From Candidatus Kaiserbacteria bacterium (GTDB lineage Bacteria > Patescibacteriota > Minisyncoccia > Phycocordibacterales > UBA12088): 34,229 bases of DNA. Below, piece by piece: positions 24,244 through 31,437 of the stretch (position 1 is its first letter; each line of letters begins with the position of its first letter). The position numbers and the translations under genes were made by a program. Under the pieces are notes generated by a model. That model was not told the DNA's origin. It searched no databases and saw only the letters and a list, made by a program, of their open reading frames with translations. The stretch lies in NCBI GenBank assembly GCA_003561715.1, contig PWVU01000025.1, positions 1 to 34,229 on the forward strand, given 5' to 3'.

Positions 24244-27200
24244 CTAGGCGTTATCTCGCTCAAGCTCAATATTGAGCGCAAGGCCGCGCAAATGTCTGAC
24301 CAAGACATTGAACGCCGCGGGGGTGTGTAAATGACTGATGCGTCCTCCTTTTACAATTGCGTCAAAGGCACTTGAACGTCCGACGATATCATCCGATTTA
24401 ATGGTAAGCATTTCACGCAAGGTGTATGCCGCACCGTAACCTAACAATGCCCAGACTTCCATCTCACCGAATCGCTGTCCGCCATTCTGCGCCTTACCGC
24501 CCAACGGTTGTTGGGTAATGAGTGAGTACGGGCCGATCGAGCGCATATGGATCTTGTCTTCAACCATGTGATGCAGTTTGAAGATATACATGTAACCGAC
24601 CGAAATAGGTTGGTCGAACTTATCACCGGTGCGCCCATCAAACAGCTCCATCTTGCCGTCTTCTTGGAAGCCCGCCGCAACCAGCTCATCGCGAATCTCA
24701 AATTCGTCTGCGCCGGAGAACGGTGGACAAATTGCTTGATACCCAAGTGCATGCGCCGCAAGACCCAAGTGCATCTCAAGGATCTGCCCAAGGTTCATAC
24801 GCGAAGGCACACCCAGCGGGGTAAGAATAATATCAACCGGCTCGCCGTCTTTGTTATACGGCATATCTTCCTCGGCAAGAATACGTGAGATAACACCCTT
24901 GTTACCATGCCGTCCCGCAAGCTTGTCGCCCACGGCAACATTGCGCAATTGCGCGACCGTGATGAGAATTTTTTTGATGACCCCGCTCTCCAACTGATCG
25001 CCATTCTCGCGCGAGAAGATCTTAACCCCGATCACGCGCCCCATTTTGCCACCCTCAAGGCGCAAGCTCGTGTCTTTCACATCTTTCGCTTTTTCACCGA
25101 AGATCGAGCGGAGTAATCGCTCTTCCGGGGTGAGCTGGGTCTCGCCTTTAGGCGTCACTTTACCTACCAAAATATCGCCCGGATGCACTTCGGCACCGAC
25201 GCGTACGACACCTTCGACATCAAGGTCTTTCAGCTTCGCCTCGCCAACATTCGGAATATCATGCGTGGTAACCTCGGGACCAAGCTTGGTATCGCGCACG
25301 ACACACTCGAACTCTTCCATGTGAATAGTTGAGAATTTGCTGTCGCGCACCAATCGCTCCGAGATAATGATCGCGTCTTCGTAATTGGCGCCCGACCACG
25401 ACATGAACGCCACGCGCACATTCTGCCCAAGTGCCAGCTGTCCCTCCACGGTTGAGGAGGTGTCCGCAAGCAAATCGCCTTTTTTCACTTTCTGACCAAC
25501 AGACACCGAAGGGCGATGATAAAAACATGATTTATCATTGGTGCGAGTGAACGGGATCAAACGATATGTTTCCGCTTTGCCTTTGCTATTCTTCACGGTG
25601 ACATGCCGTGCATCGACCGCCTCAACCACACCATCTTCTTTTGCAAGAATCAGCCGCCCAACATCATGCGCCGCTTTCGCTTCAATACCGGTTGCAACCA
25701 ACGGCACTTCCGGAACCACGCACGGCGTCGCTTGCTTTTGCATGTTCGATCCCATGAGCGCGCGATTAGCATCATCATGCTCAACAAAAGGAATCATCGA
25801 CGTGGCGATTGAGAAGGATTGTATGGGCGCCACATCAATGTAATCAACCTGGTCGACCGGCACGAGAGCGGGCTCTCCGCGATGACGCACCTCCACCTGT
25901 TCAACCGCGATTCGCTCCTTCTCATCGAGCGGCACCATCGCGTGGGCAATGCGATATTTCTCTTCTTCAAGCGCATTGAGGTACTCGATCTTGTCGGTCA
26001 CCACGCCCCCCTCCACTTTTGCATACGGGGTTTTGATGATGCCGTACTCATCGATCTCACCAAAATTCGCCAGGTGCAAGATAAGACCGATGTTTGGACC
26101 TTCGGGCGTATGAATGGGACATACGCGTCCGTAATGGCTCGGATGCACATCACGCACCTCAAAACCGGCACGCTCACGCGTAAGACCTCCGGGACCAAGT
26201 GCCGAGAGAATGCGCAAATGCTCAAGCTCAGTAAGCATGTTGTGTTGCTGCATGAACTGCGAGAGCTGGTTGGTCGTAAAGAATTCTTTGATCGACGCCT
26301 GCAAGGGACGTGGATTGATGAATTGAATGGGATTCGTAAGCTCCGGCTCGATAGTCGACATACGATCCTGGATGTTGCGCTTCATGCGCGACATACCGAC
26401 ACGCACTTTTTGCTGCATCATCTCCCCAAAGTATCGTACGCGACGAAAGCCCAGATGATCTATATCGTCAGGCTGGGACCCGGGAGTATCATTCTGTTCA
26501 ATAATGTACGTCAGAATGGTAACGAAATCATCCAGCGAGAGTGTGCGCTGTTCCAGTTGCGCTTCGTCAGTCGGGCGACCAAACCGGTGATTGAAACGAT
26601 GTCGCCCAACACGTGAGAGGTCATAGCGTTCACTCCCAAAAATTGATGTTACGAACTCTTGTGCGGTATCGGCAGTCGCCAAATCCCCATCGCGCAATCG
26701 ACGATAGATCTCGATATGCGCATCTTCAAGGGTTTTGGCAGGATCTTTTTCGAGCGTTTTTGCAATGACTTCCTTGCCATTGGGCACCCGCGCAAGCAGA
26801 TCAAGCATGTCTTTATCGAATGTTGCCCCCATCACCCGCATTACACTCGTAATGGGAATCTTTCGCTTGCGGTCGATCTTAATGTATATTGCGCCATCCG
26901 GCTCCGATTCGATCTCGATCCATGCGCCGCGTGCAGGGATGATCTTCGCACCAAAGTAACGACGTCCCTTAATATCGTTGGCGGTGAAAAAGATACCCGA
27001 AGAACGCGCCAACTGCGGCACCACTACACGCTCAACACCGTTGATCACGAACGTACCGTGCTCGGTCATGATCGGTACATCCGCCAAAAAAATCTCTTGT
27101 TCCTTCTCACTGCCCAGTGTTTTGTTCACCAGCTTTACGGACGCACGCAGGGGTGCTTCATAAGAAAGCTTATTTTCTTTTGCGTAATGCTCATCATACT

Positions 27201-27414
27201 GCGGTTCGCCGAGCTCATAGCGAGTGATGTGCAGTTCAAACTTTTTATCACCATAATCGGTGATTGGTGATATTTCTTGCAGTACCTCTTTTATACCCTC
27301 ACTAATGAGCCACTCAAAGGACTTTTGTTGGGGTTCGACCAAGTTTGGCATGGGTACGCGGGGCGCACGATACCGCTTGAAGTGCTTCTGAGGTAACGAT
27401 TGGTATGTCGACAT
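24244..27414 (-). CDS. rpoB: DNA-directed RNA polymerase subunit beta
   Basis: The 1056-aa beta subunit is compact compared with about 1340 aa in E. coli. Recognisable blocks include GTFVINGVERVVVPQL, the fork region LSALGPGGLTRERAGF, YGRVCPIHTPEGPNIGLI, and near the C-terminus GGKAQNGGQRFGEMEVWAL. In the rifampicin-binding segment (about 388-405) the sequence is QLSQFMQQHNMLTELEHLRI. By ungapped alignment E. coli Asp516 is Gln and Arg529 is Ile, while His526 and Ser531 are kept. First gene of a rpoB-rpoC unit with a long leader containing two candidate promoters and a possible attenuator. No SD is seen close to the ATG. Confidence 0.98.
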   Translation of the reverse strand: MSTYQSLPQKHFKRYRAPRVPMPNLVEPQQKSFEWLISEGIKEVLQEISPITDYGDKKFELHITRYELGEPQYDEHYAKENKLSYEAPLRASVKLVNKTLGSEKEQEIFLADVPIMTEHGTFVINGVERVVVPQLARSSGIFFTANDIKGRRYFGAKIIPARGAWIEIESEPDGAIYIKIDRKRKIPITSVMRVMGATFDKDMLDLLARVPNGKEVIAKTLEKDPAKTLEDAHIEIYRRLRDGDLATADTAQEFVTSIFGSERYDLSRVGRHRFNHRFGRPTDEAQLEQRTLSLDDFVTILTYIIEQNDTPGSQPDDIDHLGFRRVRYFGEMMQQKVRVGMSRMKRNIQDRMSTIEPELTNPIQFINPRPLQASIKEFFTTNQLSQFMQQHNMLTELEHLRILSALGPGGLTRERAGFEVRDVHPSHYGRVCPIHTPEGPNIGLILHLANFGEIDEYGIIKTPYAKVEGGVVTDKIEYLNALEEEKYRIAHAMVPLDEKERIAVEQVEVRHRGEPALVPVDQVDYIDVAPIQSFSIATSMIPFVEHDDANRALMGSNMQKQATPCVVPEVPLVATGIEAKAAHDVGRLILAKEDGVVEAVDARHVTVKNSKGKAETYRLIPFTRTNDKSCFYHRPSVSVGQKVKKGDLLADTSSTVEGQLALGQNVRVAFMSWSGANYEDAIIISERLVRDSKFSTIHMEEFECVVRDTKLGPEVTTHDIPNVGEAKLKDLDVEGVVRVGAEVHPGDILVGKVTPKGETQLTPEERLLRSIFGEKAKDVKDTSLRLEGGKMGRVIGVKIFSRENGDQLESGVIKKILITVAQLRNVAVGDKLAGRHGNKGVISRILAEEDMPYNKDGEPVDIILTPLGVPSRMNLGQILEMHLGLAAHALGYQAICPPFSGADEFEIRDELVAAGFQEDGKMELFDGRTGDKFDQPISVGYMYIFKLHHMVEDKIHMRSIGPYSLITQQPLGGKAQNGGQRFGEMEVWALLGYGAAYTLREMLTIKSDDIVGRSSAFDAIVKGGRISHLHTPAAFNVLVRHLRGLALNIELERDNA

Positions 27415-27494
27415 GGCTATATGTGGCTTACCTCACCGCCCGCTGATACGGGGGAAGAATTGGTATATCGAACGAGTGTGCGCTTATACGCAGA

Positions 27495-27540
27495 CAAAAA
27501 ACCTTCACACGGGTCTCTCGTAACGCACGTGCGCCTCCTC
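27495..27540 (-). promoter_or_regulatory. Candidate leader-peptide attenuator upstream of rpoB
   Basis: Minus strand: GAGGAGG (27540-27534), 5 nt, then GTG CGT TAC GAG AGA CCC GTG TGA (27528-27505). A 6-bp stem CGCACG/CGTGTG (one G-U) spans this mini-ORF and is followed by AAGG-TTTTTT. Translation of the mini-ORF would cover the hairpin. The stem is short, so confidence is low. Confidence 0.3.
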
Positions 27541-27543
27541 TAG

Positions 27544-27552
27544 ATTGTACCA
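27544..27552 (-). promoter_or_regulatory. Second rpoB promoter, extended -10
   Basis: Minus-strand TGGTACAAT, the same TGG-TAYARY pattern seen before the helicase, IS30 and rpsP genes. About 130 nt upstream of the rpoB ATG. Confidence 0.4.
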
Positions 27553-27680
27553 GCTTATAAAAATGACATGCATGAACCCTTCTGCTTTGTACAAGCCGTC
27601 ATTGCTGTATAGAAACCCTTGCGAACATTCGCTGAGAATGCCCGCCTCGCTCAACACAATCGCTTTCAAGGTTGAGCACT

Positions 27681-27709
27681 ATACTACTGTCAAGTGAGTC
27701 AAATGTCAA
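27681..27709 (-). promoter_or_regulatory. Upstream rpoB promoter
   Basis: Minus-strand TTGACA (27704-27709), 17-bp spacer, TAGTAT (27681-27686). It gives a leader of about 260 nt before rpoB. Confidence 0.45.
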
Positions 27710-27952
27710 ACGGGGTCAAGGGCATATCTGGAAAAAATGGGGATAACGTAACAAGCTCAAAAAGCAAAGCGCAAAAGGCAAAATGATCGAGGGTGATTGA
27801 GTGCGGTATTGGAAACAAGGAGGGAGATGAAAGAGTGAAGAGAAAAGAGTAAAAAGTTCTTCTGACAAAGCTTCGATTTGAAGCAGGGCAAAACGTTTAT
27901 TTACAACAATCTTTAGTTAAGTTCATTCTGGATTGGTCCGCAATATGCTTCC

Positions 27953-28675
27953 TTACGAATCACCAACATCTGATAGTGTCCTGATTTGCAAAAATGACAA
28001 ATCTGATTCCCTAATGTCTCCCCAGTGTTTATGCAGACGAACAATTCCTTCACTTTTTAACATGTCAAGAAAAGCCGTAAGCGCTTCATCCAGTGTCATT
28101 TCTTCCCTTGTTACTTTAAATGTCAACTCGTCAAACCTATACAGACATTTTTTGAGAAGCTGCCAACTGTATTTCCCTGGTGCATTTTCTTCATTTTCAT
28201 GAGAACGAAAGTCTGGATCAAACCCAAATACTAAGACGCCTCCCGCGTTCATAATCATCGCGGGTGTACTTTGTTTTGCCATTGCGACTCGTCTCAAGCC
28301 GCATATCTGCAAATCACCCGGGGAGGGACAAAGATCTGTGAATGAACCTCCAATATGTGTGTGAATATTCACCACACCCCCTTCGTCCAATTCTGCAGTG
28401 GGAACATTATCCGCATCAAGATATCCTGATGTGATCACGCCAATTCCGTCACGTTCGGTCAATGCAATTTCATATGAGAGACGAAGCGCGGCAAGCGCCC
28501 GAAGAAAGCGAGTGTTAGTCATTTCTTCAATCGGTAGATGCATCTTTTCTCCCTTTGGAAGACCTTCAGGAGAGCGAGCGAGACGGTCAAGCACTTGTTG
28601 CTGAGATTCACTTAAGAGAACCTCTTTTTCAGAAACATTGATATCTTTAGAAGTGTTCGGGGATTCACTTTGCAT
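27953..28675 (-). CDS. Putative JAMM/MPN-type metalloprotease-like protein
   Basis: A 240-aa cytosolic protein with no signal peptide. I do not recognise it by full-length family. The central block NIHTHIGGSFTDLCPSPGDLQ fits the JAMM zinc signature His-x-His...Ser-x2-Asp, with candidate upstream Glu residues in ALTERDG or LDEGG. A strand MIMNAGGVLVFGFDP follows, as in JAB/RadC-like folds. The N-terminus (about 1-75) is helical and could be an adaptor. JAMM proteins remove ubiquitin-like modifiers or cleave peptides; no such modifier is seen next to it. It lies 32 nt downstream of trmD on the same strand and probably ends that operon. JAMM is a motif-level inference only. Confidence 0.5.
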   Translation of the reverse strand: MQSESPNTSKDINVSEKEVLLSESQQQVLDRLARSPEGLPKGEKMHLPIEEMTNTRFLRALAALRLSYEIALTERDGIGVITSGYLDADNVPTAELDEGGVVNIHTHIGGSFTDLCPSPGDLQICGLRRVAMAKQSTPAMIMNAGGVLVFGFDPDFRSHENEENAPGKYSWQLLKKCLYRFDELTFKVTREEMTLDEALTAFLDMLKSEGIVRLHKHWGDIRESDLSFLQIRTLSDVGDS

Positions 28676-28707
28676 ATCATGAAAGAATTATCCAATCTGG
28701 ACAAAAG

Positions 28708-29358
28708 TCACAAAGAGTTTTTGTCAAGTTTCCACGCATCGATCTTTTTGTGATTCCCCGAACGCAAAACCTCGGGGACGCGGTAGTTCTTGCCGCCCCA
28801 CATGAATACTTCCGGGCGAGTGTAGACCTCGTGGCTGGCAACGCGATTTTCTTCCAGAGACTCGAGCTTTCCCAGCACACCCGGGATTTGGCGCGCAATG
28901 CAATCCATCACAAGCATTGCGGGCAATTCCCCGCCAGTCAATACGTAGGGGCCGACCGAGATATGGTCGGCGCGCAGTATCTTGATCGCACGAGCATCAA
29001 CTCCCTCGTAGCGCCCACAGATGCATATGATGTGTTTGTACTTCCCCGCCGCTTTTTGGGCGTACGCGGTGTCGAATTGCGCCCCGCCCGGTGAGAAGAA
29101 AACTATCTTGATATGCCGGCGGTCTTTGCGTCCAATCGCTTTCTTGACCGCCTTAAGAATCGGTTCGGCTTGCAAGACCATGCCGGGTCCGCCCCCGAAC
29201 GGTCGCTGATCGACCCGCCGCCAGCGATCCGTGACAAAATCACGCGGATTGTAGAAGCTCACTTTGATTTTTTTTTCTTCGATCGCACGACTGATGATCG
29301 ACTCGCCGAGGTAGGAGTCGAAGGCGTTCGGGAAGAGGGTGATGAGGTGAAAATGCAT
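28708..29358 (-). CDS. trmD: tRNA (guanine(37)-N1)-methyltransferase TrmD
   Basis: TrmD methylates G37 next to the anticodon, using SAM bound in a trefoil knot, and prevents +1 frameshifting. The 216-aa product is shorter than the usual 240-250 because the C-terminal domain is trimmed. Signature blocks are RPFGGGPGMVL, CGRYEGVDARAI, SVGPYVLTGGELPAM and IARQIPGVLG, which keeps the catalytic Arg. The next loop, normally containing EDS with the catalytic Asp, reads LESLEENRVASHEVYTRPEV and is about three residues shorter with no clear Asp. It starts 10 nt after the Nudix gene stop on the same strand, inside the NADAR/Nudix/trmD/JAMM cluster. Identity is sure. Confidence 0.95.
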   Translation of the reverse strand: MHFHLITLFPNAFDSYLGESIISRAIEEKKIKVSFYNPRDFVTDRWRRVDQRPFGGGPGMVLQAEPILKAVKKAIGRKDRRHIKIVFFSPGGAQFDTAYAQKAAGKYKHIICICGRYEGVDARAIKILRADHISVGPYVLTGGELPAMLVMDCIARQIPGVLGKLESLEENRVASHEVYTRPEVFMWGGKNYRVPEVLRSGNHKKIDAWKLDKNSL

Positions 29359-29368
29359 GGATTAGTTG

Positions 29369-29876
29369 CTAGTAGTTGCTTGTTTCTCGTTGTGCGTTTT
29401 GTATCATACTTCCCCCGTGCTTGGAAATACGTGCGAGCTCATCGTATCGCACTGCGAGGGCCCCGGGAATTGCCGAGTGTAATGGCTCGGGAAGTGCATC
29501 AATGGCAAACCAGTCAATTGCATCGACTTTTTCGGGCTCTGCAATGCGCACCTGTGCGGGATCGATCTCTGCACGATAATCAAACGCAAGCCAATGCGTC
29601 GGCGTGTCGCCATCGACCCGGTGCACCTCACGAAATCCTAAAAAAGTGTACGTGAGTGGAATAATGCCAAATTCTTCTTGCAGCTCCCGAAGCAGGGCTT
29701 GCTCTAAAGATTCTCCGTGGCGCACGCCCCCCCCCACCAAAATCCCACGTCCAGTGCTCATCGCGACATCTATCAGTCCTGCGATGTAGCAGATACTTCC
29801 CTTGTGCATCATGGCAGTAGAAGCACACTGACACGCCGATGTAATCGATTACTTTAATGAGAATACTGGCGACCAT
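29369..29876 (-). pseudogene. Nudix hydrolase frameshifted in a nine-G tract
   Basis: The N-terminal part (MVASILIKVIDYIGVSVCFY...WTWDFGGGG) is read from the ATG at 29876. The C-terminal part (VRHGESLEQALLRELQEEFG...) lies in another frame. They meet at a run of nine G on the minus strand (29727-29735). With eight G the frame is restored and the protein aligns ungapped with its neighbour Nudix (DVGGGAIEYGE). As sequenced, translation stops at 29628. The Nudix box GxxxxxExxxxxxxREUxEExGU is otherwise intact, so a functional protein of about 168 aa would hydrolyse a nucleoside-diphosphate derivative. It lies 15 nt after the Nudix gene at 29892 and 10 nt before trmD. Phase variation, slippage rescue or sequencing error are all possible. 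Confidence 0.8.
29727..29735 (-). repeat. Poly-G9 homopolymer in the Nudix gene
   Basis: Nine consecutive G on the coding strand, within codons for the Gly-rich start of the Nudix box. Loss of one G restores the full reading frame. Confidence 0.9.
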
Positions 29877-29891
29877 AGCAGTTGCTGGGAG

Positions 29892-30353
29892 TTAGGCATG
29901 AGCGTTTATACTTGTTAATACATCTCGCCATTGTGCAATGGCAGTATCAAGCTGGGGGAAGTGTGGATGTGGAATATCGTCAAGCGTGGACCATCGGATC
30001 TCCTCTACTTTATCCGGCTCACCTATGGAGACCCTTGTCGGATCAACAAGCACCAGATGATCGAACATGATCCGGTGACCAGATGTAGCATGGACGTACT
30101 CCCGATGCCCCAACAATGTGTGTGAGAGTGGTTCAGTACCATACTCTTCTTGCACCTCTCGTCGTAAGGCATCTTCTATCAGTTCGCCATACTCTATGGC
30201 ACCACCGCCAACATCCCAGGTTCCGGCATGAGTACGCACCTGCATCCCCCGTTTTTGGATCAAAAAATTGCCCTTACCGTCATGACAAAAGAAACACACA
30301 GCGATACCCGTAACATCTTTCCCTTTTACTGCATCTGGTCTGGACTCGTTCAT
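29892..30353 (-). CDS. Nudix hydrolase
   Basis: The 153-aa protein starts at the ATG at 30353, which overlaps the stop of the NADAR gene as ATGA and suggests translational coupling. The Nudix fold strand GIAVCFFCHDGKGNFLIQKR is followed by TWDVGGGAIEYGE and the box helix DALRREVQEEYG, with all conserved Glu and Arg. C-terminal residues include KVEEIRWSTLDDIP. Nudix enzymes split nucleoside diphosphates linked to another group, such as NADH, ADP-ribose or oxidised nucleotides; the substrate cannot be read here. The neighbouring frameshifted Nudix is a close paralogue, so this looks like a tandem duplication. Next to NADAR, an ADP-ribose-type substrate is a reasonable inference. Confidence 0.9.
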   Translation of the reverse strand: MNESRPDAVKGKDVTGIAVCFFCHDGKGNFLIQKRGMQVRTHAGTWDVGGGAIEYGELIEDALRREVQEEYGTEPLSHTLLGHREYVHATSGHRIMFDHLVLVDPTRVSIGEPDKVEEIRWSTLDDIPHPHFPQLDTAIAQWRDVLTSINAHA

Positions 30354-30820
30354 GTTGCTTTGTCTTGCAGTAGTTCCTCGCGCAATGCCATCCAAATGAC
30401 ACCCGTCATGTTCTTACCACTACCGTCTCCTCCATCATCCCAAAATCCATCAGGACCGGGTCCCACAACCGTGTGTTTGACGATCGCTCTATCGCCCGAC
30501 TCCAATAGCGCTTGGCGCACATCGGCATGTTGTTCCAGTTTTGCGCGACACAATTCCTTCATGACAGACACTTTCCGCTCCGGAAAATCGGGCTGTTGCT
30601 GTGCTTTGTATTTCTGGGATACGCTCCACGCCATCAATGGACTACGCGCGGTACAGATTTCTTCACGAATAGCAGGATCAGCGTAGCGTTGTGCATGATA
30701 TGCATGCTCGACGGTCGGATACAACACCCCGCCGTATTCGATCGCATGCGCCGTAAACGGCGAAAAGCATACACTGAACACTGCGTCTGATACCCGCCCG
30801 GATGAAACAATGTCTTTCAT
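30350..30820 (-). CDS. NADAR family protein (YbiA-like, predicted ADP-ribose-related N-glycosidase)
   Basis: The 156-aa protein starts at the ATG at 30820 (MKDIVSSGRVS). Conserved NADAR features include FSPFTAHAIEYGGVLYPTVE, the EHAYHAQRY helix, AWSVSQKYK, and a C-terminal GKNMTGVIWMALREEL. Family members hydrolyse N-glycosidic bonds; some act on riboflavin-pathway intermediates (YbiA) and others have been reported to remove ADP-ribose from guanine bases. Its stop overlaps the start of the Nudix gene by ATGA, so it heads the operon NADAR-Nudix-Nudix-trmD-JAMM. The promoter's -10 is 8 nt before the ATG, giving a leaderless mRNA. Family is likely; the exact reaction is unknown. Confidence 0.85.
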   Translation of the reverse strand: MKDIVSSGRVSDAVFSVCFSPFTAHAIEYGGVLYPTVEHAYHAQRYADPAIREEICTARSPLMAWSVSQKYKAQQQPDFPERKVSVMKELCRAKLEQHADVRQALLESGDRAIVKHTVVGPGPDGFWDDGGDGSGKNMTGVIWMALREELLQDKAT

Positions 30821-30828
30821 ACTGTATG

Positions 30829-30856
30829 AGTATACTAACGAAACCCAAAACGACAA
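30829..30856 (-). promoter_or_regulatory. Promoter of the NADAR/Nudix/trmD operon, leaderless
   Basis: Minus-strand TTGTCG (30851-30856), 16-bp spacer, TATACT (30829-30834). The ATG at 30820 is 8 nt past the -10. The -35 abuts the terminator of the KH gene. Confidence 0.5.
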
Positions 30857-30883
30857 CCAGCCCGCGGCAAAGCCGCGGGCTGG
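30857..30883 (-). terminator. Terminator of the KH-domain gene
   Basis: Perfect 12-bp stem CCAGCCCGCGGC/GCCGCGGGCTGG with an AAA loop, 34 nt past the KH stop. On the minus strand it is followed by a T-rich stretch (TTGTCGTTTT). Confidence 0.7.
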
Positions 30884-30885
30884 TT

Positions 30886-30921
30886 TCCCTAATGCCTAAC
30901 GCCTAACTCCCTAATACCTAG
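30886..30921. repeat. Degenerate CCTAA heptamer repeats at the KH gene 3' end
   Basis: Five successive units: TCCCTAA, TGCCTAA, CGCCTAA, CTCCCTAA, TACCTAG. Similar strings occur at other gene junctions here (near 29888 on the plus strand as GGAGTTAGGC, and AGCAACTA/AAACTA at 5446-5480 and 29359-29400). Confidence 0.5.
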
Positions 30922-31274
30922 AGCTTTAGCTCTTCCATCGCCTCATCAACCGTCTTGGAAAGTTCGGTATGCGAAGGTGAAGCGGCGTCATGTTCTTGTG
31001 TTCGCTCCGCACTGCGCAAGCCACCAACTGGCTCATTGATCTTGAGATTGACGCGTGCATTGTTCTTCATGCCGACAACGCGCAAGAGCGTGCGCACCGC
31101 CTTGGCGGTCGCGCCGGACCGACCAATGATCTTGCCCATGTCCTCCGCGTGTACATCAAGCGTTAATAATACCCCCATCTGATCGACCGTGCGATCAACT
31201 TTCACTGCTTCGGGATGGTCGACTAATTCCTTCACTACAAACTCCAAAAACTCTTTATCTCGTTCTTGATCCAT
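30918..31274 (-). CDS. khpA: KH domain RNA-binding protein (KhpA/YlqC-like)
   Basis: The 118-aa protein contains one type II KH domain of the KhpA kind (about 1-80): EFLEFVVKELVDHPEAVKV, then GVLLTLDVHAEDMGKIIGRSGATAKAVRTLL with the RNA-binding GRSG loop. A charged tail of about 35 residues follows and is longer than in typical 75-80 aa KhpA. In many bacteria this gene sits between rpsP and rimM-trmD; here rpsP lies 2.4 kb upstream across an IS30 element and a secreted-protein gene, and trmD is downstream across the NADAR/Nudix genes. It has its own promoter 55 nt upstream. It should bind RNA in the cytoplasm. The symbol is given by homology to the small KH protein of this operon. Confidence 0.88.
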   Translation of the reverse strand: MDQERDKEFLEFVVKELVDHPEAVKVDRTVDQMGVLLTLDVHAEDMGKIIGRSGATAKAVRTLLRVVGMKNNARVNLKINEPVGGLRSAERTQEHDAASPSHTELSKTVDEAMEELKL

Positions 31275-31329
31275 ACAGTACTTACAAAATCCTTTCTGAT
31301 AATCAGCCCACTGACATGAGCTACCCTAT

Positions 31330-31357
31330 ACTGTAACAAAGCCACAACCATGGTCAA
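31330..31357 (-). promoter_or_regulatory. Promoter of the KH-domain gene
   Basis: Minus-strand TTGACC (31352-31357), 16-bp spacer, TACAGT (31330-31335). It lies between the left end of the IS30 element and the KH gene. Confidence 0.5.
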
Positions 31358-31387
31358 CCGCGGCACTGTTAAAAGACAGGGCGGGAA

Positions 31388-31391
31388 CTGT
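31388..31391. repeat. Left copy of a 4-bp target-site duplication (CTGT)
   Basis: CTGT directly left of the IS inverted repeat; the same CTGT lies directly right of the other end at 32517-32520. Confidence 0.55.
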
Positions 31392-31423
31392 CGCAAATTC
31401 TGTTTTGACTTCACCCACCCTGG
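31392..31423 (+). repeat. IS30 left terminal inverted repeat
   Basis: CGCAAATTC, seven diverged bases, then ACTTCACCCACCCTGG. Its inner end overlaps the TGG of the transposase's extended -10. Confidence 0.75.
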
Positions 31424-31429
31424 TATAGT
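31421..31429 (+). promoter_or_regulatory. Extended -10 of the IS30 transposase, leaderless
   Basis: TGGTATAGT, partly inside the inverted repeat; ATG at 31438 is 8 nt past it. Confidence 0.45.
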
Positions 31430-31437
31430 CATCGCAT

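Larger units (their letters stand above)
27415..27952 (-). other. Long rpoB leader and 3' trailer of the JAMM-like gene
   Basis: 538 bp without a conventional gene. On the minus strand it contains a promoter with perfect TTGACA (27681-27709), an extended -10 TGG-TACAAT (27544-27552), and an eight-codon GTG frame with a GAGGAGG site (27505-27540) overlapping a hairpin followed by six T (27495-27500). The 27720-27950 part is A-rich with nothing recognisable. Confidence 0.5.
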
